Below, in pieces: positions 63,791-64,000 of a stretch of 64,000 nt of DNA (its first letter is position 1; each line of letters begins with the position of its first letter). Origin of the DNA: Asparagopsis taxiformis. Taxonomy: Eukaryota > Rhodophyta > Florideophyceae > Bonnemaisoniales > Bonnemaisoniaceae. Position numbers and translations under genes: made by a program. The notes under the pieces are model-generated. The model did not search any database. It saw only the letters and a program-made list of their open reading frames with translations, and was not told where the DNA came from. The stretch spans positions 1 to 64,000 of the forward strand of contig JALQPE010001986.1 in NCBI GenBank assembly GCA_030407315.1, read 5' to 3'.

Positions 63791-64000
63791 TGACCGCGAT
63801 ACAAAACCATTTCCTGACCTACTGTACAACGTCATTCGCTCCACTCTTCATTGTAATTCCCGTGTTCACTCCGACCCCACCGCCCAATTCACCTCCCTTC
63901 CAGGACTACAATACTATACTACCTATCAATTATTTCCTAGCTTTCTACCTTCTAACCTACCTCAACATAGGAAATTTCCCTCCTTCATGGCAGCCCCAGA

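Larger units (their letters stand above)
63488..64000. other. 3' flank of the 554-residue gene
   Basis: No gene; contains the palindromes at 63729-63790 and a pyrimidine-rich end. Confidence 0.5.

Noticed and set aside
1..64000. tRNA, rRNA or organelle genes
   Set aside because: No cloverleaf-like or rRNA-like conserved sequence was recognised on either strand.

Overview
This window is eukaryotic DNA made mostly of mobile elements and large repeats, with a few host-type genes. Long intronless coding frames, TATA-like boxes about 100 bases upstream of start codons, Copia and chromodomain Gypsy LTR retrotransposons nested in each other, and secreted Cys/Pro-rich wall-type proteins fit a red macroalga such as a Chondrus-like florideophyte. 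That assignment is an inference from gene style (about 50-60% sure); nothing in the window proves it.

Bases 37-25437 form a very large, almost perfect inverted repeat: two 11.7-kb arms (37-11742 and 13732-25437; position x pairs with 25474-x) around a 1,989-bp unique spacer. Each arm holds a tandem pair of genes for a secreted three-module Cys-rich protein, giving four copies in all, and a broken 4.8-kb Copia element. The two paralogues of a pair have nearly the same coding sequence but unrelated promoters. The spacer holds a truncated gag of another Copia-like element. Copies of a 118-130-bp LTR family (TGTCAGGAT...TCTAACA) sit at both outer ends of the palindrome (1-36 and 25429-25546), and a clean solo LTR with a perfect 5-bp target duplication lies at 30429-30558.

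Bases 25942-27846 carry a reverse-strand gene for a 634-residue secreted protein with an HEHG motif, followed by about 2.4 kb with no convincing gene. From about 30640 to 49852 lies a decayed Copia-order element (gag, protease, integrase, RT, RNase H) split inside its integrase by a younger 13.65-kb chromovirus (34202-47852). Its LTRs differ at about 3 of 652 positions and its target duplication is CATAT/CACAT. The chromovirus has gag, a full pol with chromodomain, and then 5 kb not expected for the family: a two-copy repeat with a conserved hairpin, and a 742-codon open frame on the OPPOSITE strand just before the 3' LTR. A second polypurine-tract-like block at the end of pol copies the one at the 3' LTR, suggesting the antisense cargo was added between them.

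Bases 49870-52080 are minisatellites and satellite-like repeats. Bases 52378-57780 look like a DNA transposon: a C2HC-finger transposase of Plavaka/KDZ or Tnp2 style on the plus strand (one frameshift), and a convergent accessory protein on the minus strand split over an A AAA AAG slippery site. This is followed by an array of alternating CTGGT/ACCAG motifs (57961-58353). Bases 59280-61760 contain the strangest structure: about 20 palindromes of 12-50 bp arms or length, nearly all of different sequence, then four palindromic cores spaced 331-333 bp apart. A 554-residue protein of unknown function (61823-63487) follows, with more palindromes downstream (63729-63790).
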